A program made the translations under genes and the position numbers. The notes under the pieces were generated by a model. The model saw only the letters and a list, made by a program, of their open reading frames with translations. It did not search any database and was not told the origin of the DNA. This document shows positions 11,256 to 21,743 of a DNA stretch of 64,000 bases, one piece after another (position 1 is the first letter of the stretch; each line of letters opens with the position of its first letter). The stretch comes from Mikania micrantha (taxonomy: Eukaryota; Streptophyta; Magnoliopsida; Asterales; Asteraceae): contig CM018686.1 in NCBI GenBank assembly GCA_009363875.1, forward strand, positions 5,394,001-5,458,000, read 5' to 3'.

Positions 11256-12029
11256 TTACTCAAAGTTAATCATTCCAATAGATGTTATTAAGTACCTGAA
11301 TCTTCCTTCATCAAATGCCTTGGTGAAGAGATCAGCCAAATTATGTTCTGAATCAACTTTGACTAAATGGATCAACTTCTTTTCTGCACAGTCTCTGATG
11401 AAATGATATCTGATGTCAATGCGCTTGGTCTTGGAATGCTTGACATGATTATTGGTGATAGAGATTGCACTAAAATTGTCTATCTGAATAGGAGTATTGA
11501 ACAGATCTACTCCATAATCCTTCATTTGATTTTGAATCCAGATGACTTGTGCACAGCAACTTGAAGCAGCTATGTATTCAGCTTCTGCAGTAGAAGTAGA
11601 AACACATGACTGTTTCTTGCATTGCCAAGACACAATTCTGGATCCAAGAAATTGACATCCTCCTGATGTGGATTTCTTGCTGATGTTGCACCCTCCATAA
11701 TCACTGTTAGTGTAGGCCATGAACTGAAAGTCTTCATTTCTAGGATACCATAATCCTAGACTTGATGCTCCTTTGAGGTATCTAAAGATTCTTTTCACAG
11801 CTAGCGTATGTGAGACTTTGGGATTGGCCTGAAATCTTGCACATACACAAGTTGCAAACATGATATCTGGCCTGCTTGCTGTGAGATACATCAAAGAGCC
11901 TATCATTGCTCTGTATTGGTGCTGATCAACATCCTCCCCCTCAAGATCAGGGCTAAGAGATGTTGTTTTGGACATAGGAGTTCCCAGTGCTTTGCAATCA
12001 GAGAGCTTGAATCTTTCAAGAATGTCCTT
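11256..12029 (-). pseudogene. Sirevirus pol: end of RT and RNase H
   Basis: Open from the ATG at 11975 to 11256, with in-frame coding upstream to a stop at about 12030. It carries the copia RT/RNase H linker (GSLMYLTASRPDIMF) and RNase H motifs: KSTSGGCQFLG, STAEAEYIA, and the terminal region with NLADLFTKA. The usual TDSD of the first catalytic motif reads TNSD here (codon AAC at 11706-11708), so one acidic residue, possibly the catalytic one, is lost. A TAA at about 12031 replaces what is normally a Tyr codon and cuts it from RT. Confidence 0.85.
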
Positions 12030-13511
12030 GACTTATTTTGATTGACTAATGAAAATCCCTGTAGGATTTTGTTTTACTTGTAATCCAAGAAAGAAGGTGA
12101 GTTCTCCCATTGAACTCATTTCAAATTTGGATTTCATCAGAGATTCAAAATCTTTACAGAGAGATTCATTAGTAGAACCAAAGATAATATCATCAACATA
12201 GATTTGAACTAGCATGATATGTTGATTAGACTTCTTGAAAAAGAGAGTTTTGTCAATTGTTCCTCTCTTAAAGTTGTTTGAAAACAGAAAAGAAGATAAG
12301 GTTTCATACCATTTTCTGGGAGCTTGATGCAACCCATAAAGAGCCTTATCAAGCTTACAGACATGATCAGGAAACTTTGGATCTTCAAATCCTGGAGGCT
12401 GGCACACATAAACTTCTTCATCTATTTTTCCATACAGGAAAGCACTCTTGACATCCATCTGAAAAACTTTGAAATCTTTTGCAGCTGCAAATGCCAAAAA
12501 GATTCTGATAGCTTCAATTCTGGCAACAGGTGCAAAGACTTCATCATAGTCTATGCCTTCCTCTTGAGTGTATCCCTAAACAACCAATCTTGCTTTGTTC
12601 TTGATGACAACACCTTTGTCATCCTTCTTGTTTCTGAACACCCATTTGGTTCCAATGGCATACTTTCCCTTAGGCAAAGGGCAAGTTTTCCAAACTCCTT
12701 GTCTTTGAAACTGAAGAAGTTCCTCTTGCATAGCTTCTACCCAACTGTTATCTTTTAATGCCTCAGTGACCTTCTTTGGTTCTATTTGGGATAGAAAACA
12801 GGAGAACAAGCAAACATTTGCTTCTTGCATAGAGCTTCTAGTTCTTACACCTTCTTCTATATTGCCAATGATGTTCTCAACTGGATGAGTGTTGTGAATT
12901 CGAGTTCTTGGAATCACATCCAGTTGAGAAGCTTCATCTATGTTGAGTGATTCAAGGTTAGGCAATACTACCTCAAGCTGGATCTCTGGCAGGTCTTTTG
13001 GATTCTGAACTTGGACTGTGTTGGGTTGGTTTTCTCTGGGAATAATGGTTTCCTGAAGATTTGCCTCTGCTGAAGCACTTCCTACTTCTTCTTGATGTTG
13101 CAAATCAGAAGTAGATTCAATTGATGGACCTGTCTGAGATGTGTTAATTATCTCAGAATGTGACACACCATTTTGTGCAGAAGTGGATTCTGCCAAGATT
13201 TGTCTTGAAGCTATTTGCAGTTCAACACGAAAGTCATCTTCTTTTGTGCCTTTGGAGGTGTCTGTAGTAGCTGACTGTGAAACTGGAACATACTCTTTCA
13301 CCAGATTAAATGTAGATGTAAAACTGTCAAGATCAAATAACCAATCAGGGCCTGTTCCAGGTTTATTGAGAGTATGTTCATTGAACTGAACATTTGCAGA
13401 CTCTTCAATAACTCTGGAAGCTTTGATGTATACTCTATAAGCCTTAGCATTTGAAGAGTAACCAACAAATTAGCCCTCTGCTCATTTTTCAGCAAACTTG
13501 GCTAAGTGATC
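12030..13511 (-). pseudogene. Sirevirus pol: reverse transcriptase
   Basis: The integrase C-terminal tail is at 13301-12900. RT begins near 12770 with WVEAMQEELLQF, then GTKWVFRNK. After a stop at about 12577 (TAG where the family has Gln) come MDVKSAFLYG, CKLDKALYGLHQAPRKWYE and the catalytic IYVDDIIFGS near 12215-12190. The reading stays in one frame but is cut by stops near 13475, 13465 and 12577 and ends at the TAA near 12031. A frameshift separates it from integrase near 13.5 kb. The domain is easily recognised but not expressible as a single protein. Confidence 0.88.
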
Positions 13512-13512
13512 T

Positions 13513-14270
13513 TTAGTATTTCAGTATGGTGCAATGACATCCTAATGGTTTGAGAAATCCAATGAATGGTTTTCTCTTATGCCAAATTTCATAAGGAGTC
13601 ATACCATGTGTCTTAACCACCAATATTCTATTTTGGACATAACAGGCAGTGTTGACTGCTTCTGCCCAAAACGTTATTGGGAGTTTGGCATCTGACAGCA
13701 TGGTCCTTGCAGCCTCAATTAGTGTCCTATTCCTTCTCTCAGCAACACCATTTTGTTGTGGAGTCCTAGGAGCACTAAATTGTCTTGTAATACCCTTAGA
13801 TTCACAAAAAGAATTTAAAATCTGATTTTTGAATTCTGTTCCTTGATCTGACCTGATTATTTTTACATGATGATCACTTTCATTCTCCACCCTAAGTATA
13901 AATGACTTTAGGATCTCTGCAGTTTCATCCTTGGTATTCAAGAAAAATACCCAGGTATACCGAGAGAAATCATCAGTGATCACCAAGCAATATGACTTTC
14001 TACCAAGACTTTTAACACTTGTGGGACCGAACAAGTCCATATGTAGTAAATGCAGGACTGTTGTAATAGAATTTATCTCTTTGGCATGATGAGATGACTT
14101 GTGTTGCTTACCCTTTAAGCATGCAACACATTTATCAACATAAATGAATTCCTTTGTTGGTAGACCAGTTACGAAATTATTTTTGAAAAGTTTATTCATA
14201 TTTTTGAGGTTAACATGACAAAGTCTTCTATGCCAAAGAGATGATTCATCAAGTGAAGCTTTTGAGACAA
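13513..14270 (-). pseudogene. Sirevirus pol: GAG-pre-integrase and integrase core
   Basis: From about 14250 the minus strand encodes the HRRLCHVN region and a zinc-binding CVACLKGKQH segment. The core follows, with a first Asp in LLHMDLFGP, a second Asp in IIRSDQGTEF and the Glu in RTPQQNGVAERRNRTL, the classical D,D,E order of a copia integrase. The stretch 14199-13513 is open. It is cut upstream by TGA at 14271-14273, where relatives have Cys, and ends at 13513 where the frame is lost. Confidence 0.88.
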
Positions 14271-14271
14271 A

Positions 14272-14952
14272 TCAGCTTATATTACTAAGAGGTACAGCTG
14301 TGCTCATATCTAGCATATACATGTTGTTTCTTCTAGGAGCTCTGAGTAGAATTTGATCATTTGGTATCACAAATCCTGGTTTCAGGATAATGCATTCATG
14401 CTCGGTAAATAACATGTTGTGCTTTTGATCACACACCTGTGATACACTTAGTAAATTGTAGTTAAGTTCTTTTACAAAATGCACATTCTCAAAGCTTACC
14501 TTACCATTAGTGATTGTTCCCCTACCTGTTATGTATCCTCCTACTGGATCACTTCCAAATGCAACAGACCCTCCAAAAAATGGTTCATATTTGTGCAGGT
14601 GAGTCTTGTTGCCTGTCATGTGCCTGGAACAGCCACTATCAACTATCCACAAGTTGCCTTTTGATTCCTGCTGTCCCTGCACATGACCATAAGTGAGTTA
14701 GTTTCTGATGGGAACCCAAGCCCATGTGGTCTTGGGTTTGCCATTTGCATCATTGTAAGTAAATTTCTTTGACATCATCCTAGGTGGGACAGATGATGTG
14801 CTAGCTTCTGATGGGAGTGGTGGTTTATCAGTTGATTCCTTCTTCTTCCATACTTGTTTTGCCTTTTGAGTTATTGGAGGACTTTGTTTCTTTTGATAGT
14901 TATTGGAAGCTATTTTCCTTTTCCTTCCAATGGTCTTCTTCCGAAGAAACAA
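14272..14952 (-). pseudogene. Sirevirus pol: aspartic protease region
   Basis: A Lys-rich linker (14952-14698) ends with a TWAWVPIRN motif and a TAA at 14698-14700. In the same frame beyond it, the protease motif WIVDSGCSRHMTG (DSG catalytic triad) lies near 14650-14612, followed by FGSDPVGGYITGRGTI. The frame differs from gag, so a frameshift lies near 14.94 kb. Role: processing of the Gag-Pol polyprotein. Confidence 0.85.
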
Positions 14953-16271
14953 GGTTTCTTTTGTTTGTTGAAAGCCTTCTTTTCATGAGCTTCCGAGGTT
15001 CCTTTTCTATCGGAAGCTTCTGTTGTCTTTGCTTCTGATGCTTTCTTTCCGGAAGACTTTTGGTTTTGTTTCTTCCGATTGTCATAATTTTTAGCTTCCG
15101 ATGCTTTCTTGAATGGTTTCCTTCCTTGTTCTTCCGAAGATGTAGATGACTGTCTCCAACTATTCTTTCTTCTTCTTCCCTGTATATTTGTGGAAATTCT
15201 GCTTCTTGGATTATAGAAGCAATCAGCAGCAAAGTGATTCTTCTCACCACACATCAAACATATAGTTTAACTGTTGGGAGAATGATGCTGCAGATCCCTT
15301 TTGATGAAGACTGAGTTTTGATCTTCAGAGAATGATGATTTGGATGTTCCAACATACTTGTTGGTTTTAGGATTTGCCTGTTTTCCTGAAAAATTGACCT
15401 TTCTCTCCTTTGATCTACCCCTTTTGGACTTGTCTGATGGACAAGTGACATATTCATCTGATGAGGTACTCCCTGTGTTTTTAGCTTTAACAAAAACTGT
15501 TGAATGTTTCTTAGTTTTATTAGTTCTTTTCTTGTTTCTTAAAGCTGTTTTTGTTGTTTCTGGTTTGATAGGGATAGTACTCTCATCTGAACATGTTGAG
15601 TTATTTGGGTCTGTATCAGAGAGATCATCACTTTGATTTACCTTGTGCATGTCTAACTCATCATCATACACAAGATTTGTTACTGGTTTACATCTGATTT
15701 CCACCATAGGAGTGTATGCAGATGGAGGCTCCACATTGTTATATCCCAACCCGGCTCCTCTTTTCTTTACTAACTCTGTTGTATCATTCATTTTTAAGAG
15801 TTTTTCAAATTTTTCACCTTGGCTTAAGAATTTGTCTCTGTATGACTCAGCCAATACAAGTTCAGTCCTGGAGGTGGTTAGTCTTTCTAAAAGATTTTTA
15901 ATCTGACACTGTTTGTTAGTGTCTTCATGTTTTAAACTTGAAATAGTCTTTTCCATTTCATCAATCTTTTCTTTGTAATTTCTTTCAACCTCAAAAAAAT
16001 TTGCCTTGACAACTTGTAAAGACTCAAGCTCATTACAGAGTTGAGAATTTATCTTTTTATAAATAGTTAAAGTTTCTAAGCATTCAGGTGTGCACATGTT
16101 ATTAGTTACCTTGCTTGAGGAAGATGAGTCATTTGCCATCAAAGCACTGTTGGAAATGGAGGCATCTTCTGCTTGAAAACTCCAGTCTGAAAAATCATGA
16201 TGCCCAGCAACGTTTGCATTGATGGTTTGATTTGTTGCTTGCTGGTTAATTTGCCTCTCTCCTGTTGCTGA
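14910..16271 (-). pseudogene. Sirevirus Gag-Pol linker: coiled coil and second zinc knuckle
   Basis: This continues gag in the same frame after the TAG at 16272-16274. It has a long coiled coil (about 16080-15830), an acidic Asp/Ser region and a basic Lys-rich region. After a TAA at 15267-15269 comes a perfect CX2CX4HX4C zinc knuckle (CLMCGEKNHFAADC, near 15263-15220), then another Lys/Ser-rich stretch. The repeated TTCCGAAG words also occur in this coding part (14940-15145). In intact Sirevirus relatives this region is continuous with gag and protease. Confidence 0.75.
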
Positions 16272-17498
16272 CTAATTTCTTGGTGCTTTGCACTCTCTTG
16301 CAAAGTGTCCAAGCTGCTGACAGTTGTAGCATCTGATTTTGGATTTATCTAGTCCAAAACCGGTCTTCATGTTATGTTTCTTAAACTGCCTCCCTGTTCT
16401 CTGATAAAATTTCTTTGCTCTGAAAGAAATCATGGCCATCTGATAATTGATATCCATCTCTTCTAAATCATCAGCAGGAATTCCTTCCAGATTTTCTTGA
16501 CATAACTGAAAGTAGTTTGTTTCTTCAGTTACTAAAGCTCCTGGGCCCGGGTTAACCAAGGGAACAGATTGTGCAAAGGGATTGTTATTTGAACATGATG
16601 GTGTGGGTATTTCAGAATATGAGGTGTTGGGTTGGCTTGGTTGTGCAGTTGAGTGAAACACAGGCTGATAACTCTGAAAGGCTGAATTTTGAACAGGAGC
16701 ATACAATGCAGCCGATCCTGAAGGAAATACAGTTGATGTTTTTGATTCTTGAGAGTCAATCTCCATTTGATATGCACTTAAGATACCATATAATTCTCCA
16801 AGAGTCAGTGTCTTCAAATTTTCAGTTCTTCTGATGGTGACTGAATAGATATTCCATGCCTTTGGAAGAGATCGCAGAAATTTTCTGAGCACATCTTGGT
16901 TATCCAGTATCACCCCTGCAGTGGTTAGTTCATCTACAAGTTGGACATACCTTAGATATTGAGAAGACATGTTTTCATTGTTTTCATGGCAGAAATTTTC
17001 AAACTTCTGCTTCAGCATATCCTTCTTGTTTTCTTTGACATCATCCGAACCCTCATACATCTGCTGCAGAGAATTCCACAACTCCTTTGCTGATTTGCAT
17101 TTCTTGAATGCGTGTATAATAGAGTTGGGGATTGACATCTGGATGAGCCATAGTGCCTTTGAATCTACTTCCATCTTCTTATAGTCTTCATCTGAATACA
17201 TAGAAGGATCTTTTGGTACTGCATGTCCTCCAGCTCCAGCCGCAACAACTATGGGAACATAAGGACCTTCAAGAACAGACTTCCAAAGCTTGAAGTCTTG
17301 ATTCTTGATGAATCCTTCCATTCTGACTTTCCAAGTATCAAAGTCATCAGGGGTGAACATTGGTGGCTTGTTGAGAATGCCATTTTCTGTATCATGTTTG
17401 TTAAGAGCAGCCATCTTAGACAAACACAGACAGTATGAGTGTTGAAACGCTGAGAATTTAGAAGAAATAAAACTGGTAACTTGATGATGATGAGTCAC
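16272..17498 (-). CDS. Sirevirus Gag (UBN2-type, one zinc knuckle)
   Basis: 408 codons. The likeliest start is the internal ATG at 17414, giving a protein starting MAALNKHD; the 28 codons upstream look like leader. The N-terminal half is the copia Gag domain (UBN2/DUF4219 type), with DFDTWKVRMEGFI near the start, then KALWLIQMSIPNS and AKELWNSLQQMYEG. A Pro/Ser/Gln-rich linker follows, and the protein ends in a CX2CX4HX4C zinc knuckle (CYNCQQLGHFAREC) just before TAG. It forms the virus-like particle and binds element RNA. It sits directly downstream of the primer-binding site. The TAG is followed by open sequence in the same frame, so either readthrough or a nonsense mutation separates it from the linker. 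Confidence 0.85.
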   Translation of the reverse strand: MTHHHQVTSFISSKFSAFQHSYCLCLSKMAALNKHDTENGILNKPPMFTPDDFDTWKVRMEGFIKNQDFKLWKSVLEGPYVPIVVAAGAGGHAVPKDPSMYSDEDYKKMEVDSKALWLIQMSIPNSIIHAFKKCKSAKELWNSLQQMYEGSDDVKENKKDMLKQKFENFCHENNENMSSQYLRYVQLVDELTTAGVILDNQDVLRKFLRSLPKAWNIYSVTIRRTENLKTLTLGELYGILSAYQMEIDSQESKTSTVFPSGSAALYAPVQNSAFQSYQPVFHSTAQPSQPNTSYSEIPTPSCSNNNPFAQSVPLVNPGPGALVTEETNYFQLCQENLEGIPADDLEEMDINYQMAMISFRAKKFYQRTGRQFKKHNMKTGFGLDKSKIRCYNCQQLGHFARECKAPRN

Positions 17499-17516
17499 TC
17501 AAGTTCAAGAGCCAAG

Positions 17517-17528
17517 GATCTGATACCA
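17517..17528 (-). other. Sirevirus primer-binding site (initiator tRNA-Met)
   Basis: On the minus strand TGGTATCAGATC begins two bases after the 5' LTR. It matches the complement of the 3' end of plant initiator tRNA-Met (TGGTATCAGAGC) except at one position. Confidence 0.88.
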
Positions 17529-17530
17529 CT

Positions 17531-18393
17531 TGTTGGATCGGGTTGCTTAATCTAAACAACACTTCACAAGTATTTCTTTCTACAATCTAACAGATGCGGA
17601 ATGTTCTGTCAGAATAATCTCACAAACACTCAAAATGACAAAGTAATAATCTTTGAACACTGATAGGAACACAAGAATAATTTCAAGCTCAAGGATATAT
17701 TTCTCTCAAAGTAAGAAGCGTACAAGCACACTTCAAGTAAACATACAATGGGAGGTTATATAGCCGAGGCTACAACCGTATACACTTAGGAATACAAGTT
17801 GGGTATACTAGACAAGTACATAAAGTAAAGGTTATTCTAGTATGTTGAGTGTCTTAACAGGCTAAGACACTCAGTCATAATCATTATACAAATAGACATT
17901 GACTTTATCAAAGACTACTAAATACAAAATACATTTAATGTTGCTGATCTTCAAGGCTTCAGATAATCTTTTGTATTTAATGCAGCATGGGAGAAGTAAG
18001 GTAACTTATCTGACTCATTACATGTTGTCTCTATCTTTACTCAGACCAGCATGTCTTGTGTCAGTACCTTTTTGTACTTTGAACGTGTTCAGCTACAGTC
18101 TTTGATTAAGGGATCTTTTCGGAAGTCTTTGTCTTTGTCTTTCTGAGGAAGTTGCTGAGTAGAGTCTTCAGAAGCATTTGATGGTCGGAAGCTCTGAAGC
18201 TCTGAAATCTTCTAAGTGTGGGTCTTCCGAAGCATTTGTCTTGTACAACCTTTGGTAGGAATAAGTTATCCTTCGGAAGCAATGTTGCTTCCGAAGAGTA
18301 ACTTCTTCCTTCCGAAGGATGTTATTCTTTGCGGCATTTATACTTGGACAAAATAGGAGGTTTGGTGAGCATCAGCCTTTATTAGTCTTTACA
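17531..18393 (-). repeat. Sirevirus 5' LTR
   Basis: 863 bp, TGTAAAGAC...CCAACA on the minus strand. It holds the promoter and polyadenylation signals of the element, not pinpointed here. A perfect 12-bp inverted repeat, CTTCGGAAGCAA with a 2-base centre, lies at 18271-18296. Flanked on the right by the target duplication atgac (18394-18398). Confidence 0.95.
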
Positions 18394-18398
18394 ATGAC

Positions 18399-19160
18399 CA
18401 TATGTAAAGCATAAACAAAATATAACACTTGCAGAATGTTAACATTTAAAATTGAATAAGCATTTGAATTTGTAAACAAAATTATAAAAATACACACGAG
18501 GTAAAGAAAGAACAACTGCTAATATAAATCTGAATATAAAAAATGTCCACATCAAAGACTAAAACAAAACAATTAACAACATTTAACTGAAAATAAAAAA
18601 GTAACATAAATGAGCTTTATAGAAATGCCCAGGTAAACTCATATATATTCAGAATATGAAAATACAAAGATGTCAACCACAATAAAATTAATAAAAAAAT
18701 TGTTTAAAATTGAAAACATGTTCAAAACTAACATTAGTTTCTAATAATCATTTCTCAAGCTTAGGAGTCAACAACTATTGCTCAAAATTTGTCTTGAGCT
18801 GGTTGCGTCATTATTTGAGTAAGAAGTAGAGTTATCTCCGTTACAACTTACTCTTGTCTTGAGGTTATTTGAGCTTGCTACCACTCTTTTAATCAACACA
18901 ACTTATTTTGAGTATTGATTGAGCCTTGAGGCCCTTAATTTGCTCAATATGAAGAACATCAAAAAATTACCACATAAAAAACTTTGCAATCCTGGCAGTA
19001 ACTGAAAAACCGGACCTTGTGAACCTAGAAGTAACTAATAAGTAATAACAATATAAAAACAACGAAATCCTTGGAGCAAGTATAAAAAATATCCCCTTCC
19101 AATAAATCAATAAATGACATAAATGTTTAGGAATTTGGAAAATCAAAAACAAACAAAAAA
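18399..19160. other. Helitron interior (right of the Sirevirus), no gene seen
   Basis: Continues the sequence at 5923-6071 once the Sirevirus is removed. It is AT-rich, with no supported ORF. A short run at 18770-18950 repeats TTGAG/CTCAA words. It is not repeated in the tandem array. Confidence 0.5.
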
Positions 19161-19361
19161 AACCTTGTGGAGATAGCCTAGTGGTAAGAGTGTTGGGCCT
19201 CAACCTTGAGGTCGTGGGTTCTAGCCATAAGGGTGACATTTTCTCCTCAAGGCCACTAACCCAGATGTTTGCGCATGCGGTTTACCCGTTCCCTCCGGTT
19301 AGTCTGGTATTGGGGGGCTAGGGGTTTACCATACAAGTGGGCTCCCCGGTCATAAAAAAAA
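19161..19361 (+). mobile_element. tRNA-derived SINE-like element
   Basis: A pol III-like A box (TAGCCTAGTGG, 19174-19184) and a degenerate B box (GGTTCTAGCC, 19217-19226) are spaced as in tRNA genes. A tRNA-unrelated body follows, ending in an A-rich tail (CATAAAAAAAATC). The tRNA-like part cannot fold as a complete tRNA. No clear target duplication was seen. It sits within the Helitron interior. Confidence 0.65.
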
Positions 19362-19545
19362 TCTTATATATTGGTTAGAATCATATGCAATAGAAATGTA
19401 ATTACTCAAATTTTTAGATGTTGATGTACTCAAATCACATCATCAGGTCAAATGGGTTAGTTTATTGATGGGTCAAACATTATTGAATTATGTTCTTGAT
19501 CTAGATTAATTGTTCTTGATCAAAACTACCATCACCAAAATCCTA

Positions 19546-19579
<34 letters not shown>

Positions 19580-19580
19580 C
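19546..19580. repeat. TA microsatellite at the left edge of the array
   Basis: An uninterrupted run of TA dinucleotides (one CATA interruption) ending TATATC, directly before the sequence shared by all array units. In later units the same shared sequence is instead joined to a Helitron 5' terminus through TATATATC, so this run marks the recombination joint. Confidence 0.8.
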
Positions 19581-20080
19581 GAACAAAAGACTTTGGATCG
19601 ATCATGACTTTTAGGGATATCAAACAAATTCAATTACAGTTTAGTAATCAAGAACATTAATATGCTCAAAATTGTTTTGATTAACTTAATGACCTACTTA
19701 TCCAATGCTTGAAGATACTTTTCTTTCCTAATTTCAAAAAATACATTCATTGAATACGAGCAATCATCTACCTTAGTGAAGTCAGAGAGGTATTTCTCAA
19801 TTTCATCCCAATAACCATTATACTTCATCTTCCAAAAACTTCATATTGAAGAAAAACCTGATTTTTGTTCAACCAATTAATTTTTAACAAAATTACAAAA
19901 TAAATCAATAAACTTTGACATTTGTACCACAAAAATAAACAACATTCACATTCTTGTACCCAAAAAAAAGGGATTGCTCATCCCAGATGTTCATTATTGC
20001 AATCTTATTGCTAACCAAAAAATAAATACGAAATATGATAATCATAACTAACATCACCAAAATCCCAAAGCTATAAATCT

Positions 20081-20115
<35 letters not shown>

Positions 20116-21325
20116 CATCTCAAATAAGTCAGTAGCAAAAAGTAGCCACTTAAATATATATAAGCAAAATAATGAAGCAAAATCTCAAGTATATGCAAGC
20201 AATACCAGGGAATAAATGAGCTGCAAGAGTGAAAGATGAGTCGTAAATCACGAGCAAATCAGGGGGTGGGAACACAAAAGACGGCTCCATGTTCAATTAC
20301 CAAGATTGAAGATCGAGAGAGGCTGTAACTTTGTAATTTGCATTCAGTTTAACAGTAATCAAAATGAAATCATAATCAAATTCACAATTTGCACTAAATA
20401 ACATGATTACAAAATATATATTAGTGTAGTAATTAACATGAAACTAAAACGTGAATAACAATATGGGTAACTGAATTCACAAGGGCGAAATGCTTTACCT
20501 GCTCATGTATCCTCAAGTGTTGAATGATCGACCAAAATTCTTTGTTTGTAAAGCCTATTAGGGTTCTTATCAAACAAATGAAGGGAAACCTTGATGGAAG
20601 AACTAAAGATTTGGAACAATGAGATTGCAAGATCTGTAAAATCATCTTAAATAGACGTTGATTGTCATTTTGTAGAACTCAGAATCCTAGTATTGTGTAA
20701 CAGATTAAACAACGATTAAGAGAAAAAAAGACTAAAACAAACATGATTTGGTTTGAGAACTTACAATGATAAACAAACCTTTGAGTATCAATCAAAACCA
20801 TAACTTTGAAGAAACATAGTATTGAGGATCCGTGTTTTCTGTAGTCGGGGAATTAGGGTTTGAAATGTGAAAATCATGAGAGGATGTTATACAAACCTCA
20901 TACTAATTGATGGAAGTCGGCAAGTAGATCAGAAGTCATGAGAGGATGAAGTCGACCGAGAAGCCATAGAAGATGACATTTTCGGAGGAATAGATTTTAG
21001 GGTTTTAGAAGAGATGGATGACGATATGGATGGAACGGGTATAACTCGGGTTTAAAGATCCGCGTGTTTTTTTTGTGTGAAAGCATCATAAGATGCCATG
21101 TGGCATTATTAAGATTTAATCCAATAAGTTGATGCCATGTGTTATATAATGGAAGCAGAGAATGACATGTGGGAGATTGTTATTGTTTTATTAGAGAGTA
21201 TAGATATATATCAAACAAAAGAATTTGGATCGATCATGACTTTTAGAGATATCAAACAAATTCAATAACAGTTTAGTAATCAAGATCATTAATATGCTCA
21301 AAATTGTTTTGATTAACTTAATGAC

Positions 21326-21460
21326 CTACTTATCCAATGCTTGAAGATACTTTTGTTTCCTAATTTCAAAAAATACCTTCATTGAATACGAGCAATCATC
21401 TACCTTAGTGAAGTCAGAGAGGTATTTCTCAATTTCATCCCAATAACCATTATACTTCAT
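21326..21460 (-). pseudogene. 44-codon ORF at the 3' side of each array unit (example in unit 2)
   Basis: On the minus strand ATG at 21460 opens 44 codons with an acidic, soluble composition (motif NGYWDEIEKYLSDF, then FFEIRKQKYLQALDK) and ends at TAG 21326-21328. By my reading it stays open in all units, with a mix of silent and amino-acid-changing differences. It could be the last exon of a captured gene, as a splice acceptor-like sequence lies just upstream. I do not recognise the family. Confidence 0.35.
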
Positions 21461-21536
21461 CTTCCAAAAACTTCATATTGAAGAAAAACCTGATTTTTCT
21501 TCAACCAATTAATTTTTAACAAAATTACAAAATAAA

Positions 21537-21710
21537 TCAATAAACTTTGACATTTGTACCACAAAAATAAACAACATTCACATTCTTGTACCAAAAAAAA
21601 AGGGATTGCTCATCCCAGATGTTCATTATTGCAATCTTATTGCTAACCAAAAAATAAATACGAAATATGATAATCATAACTAACATCACCAAAATCCCAA
21701 AGCTATAAAT

Positions 21711-21743
<33 letters not shown>

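Larger units (their letters stand above)
6072..18393 (-). mobile_element. Ty1/copia retrotransposon, Sirevirus (SIRE/Maximus-like) lineage, defective
   Basis: A 12,322-bp element bounded by 863-bp LTRs (TGTAAAGAC...CCAACA on the minus strand), with the 5-bp target duplication atgac at 6067-6071 and 18394-18398. The internal order on the minus strand is: primer site for initiator tRNA-Met, gag, coiled-coil and second zinc knuckle, protease, integrase, RT, RNase H, spacer, long third ORF, polypurine tract. Integrase before RT makes it Ty1/copia. The size and the extra 3' ORF point to Sireviruses. The LTRs differ by about eight substitutions by eye (about 0.9%), so the insertion is recent, yet pol and the third ORF carry many stops and frameshifts. 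It landed inside the Helitron-like element. Confidence 0.9.
5923..21204 (-). mobile_element. Helitron-like element, split by a Sirevirus insertion
   Basis: On the minus strand the element would begin A|TCTATACTCTCTAATAAAA at 21204. It would end with a GC-rich hairpin, eight bases and CTAG followed by T at 5923. Plant Helitrons typically start TC (often TCTATACT...), end CTRR with a hairpin about 10 bases upstream, insert between A and T and make no target duplication; all of these fit. Without the Sirevirus and its duplicated 5 bp, the element is about 2.95 kb. It contains no Rep/helicase, so it would be non-autonomous. Its 5' 1.63 kb is the unit of the tandem array to the right. A single original element spanning both ends is inferred from position and orientation. 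Confidence 0.55.

Noticed and set aside
19161..19235. Functional tRNA gene
   Set aside because: A and B boxes are present but the acceptor stem and T-loop do not fit, and a SINE-like body with an A-rich tail follows.
19905..20099. ORFs starting with a Cys-Val run
   Set aside because: The start is translated GT microsatellite and its length changes from unit to unit.
20433..20645. Repeated 65-70 codon minus-strand ORFs (QSHRSKSLV... type) as separate genes
   Set aside because: They recur once per array unit because the unit is repeated; they may include relic exons, so they are described with the unit, not as about 20 genes.
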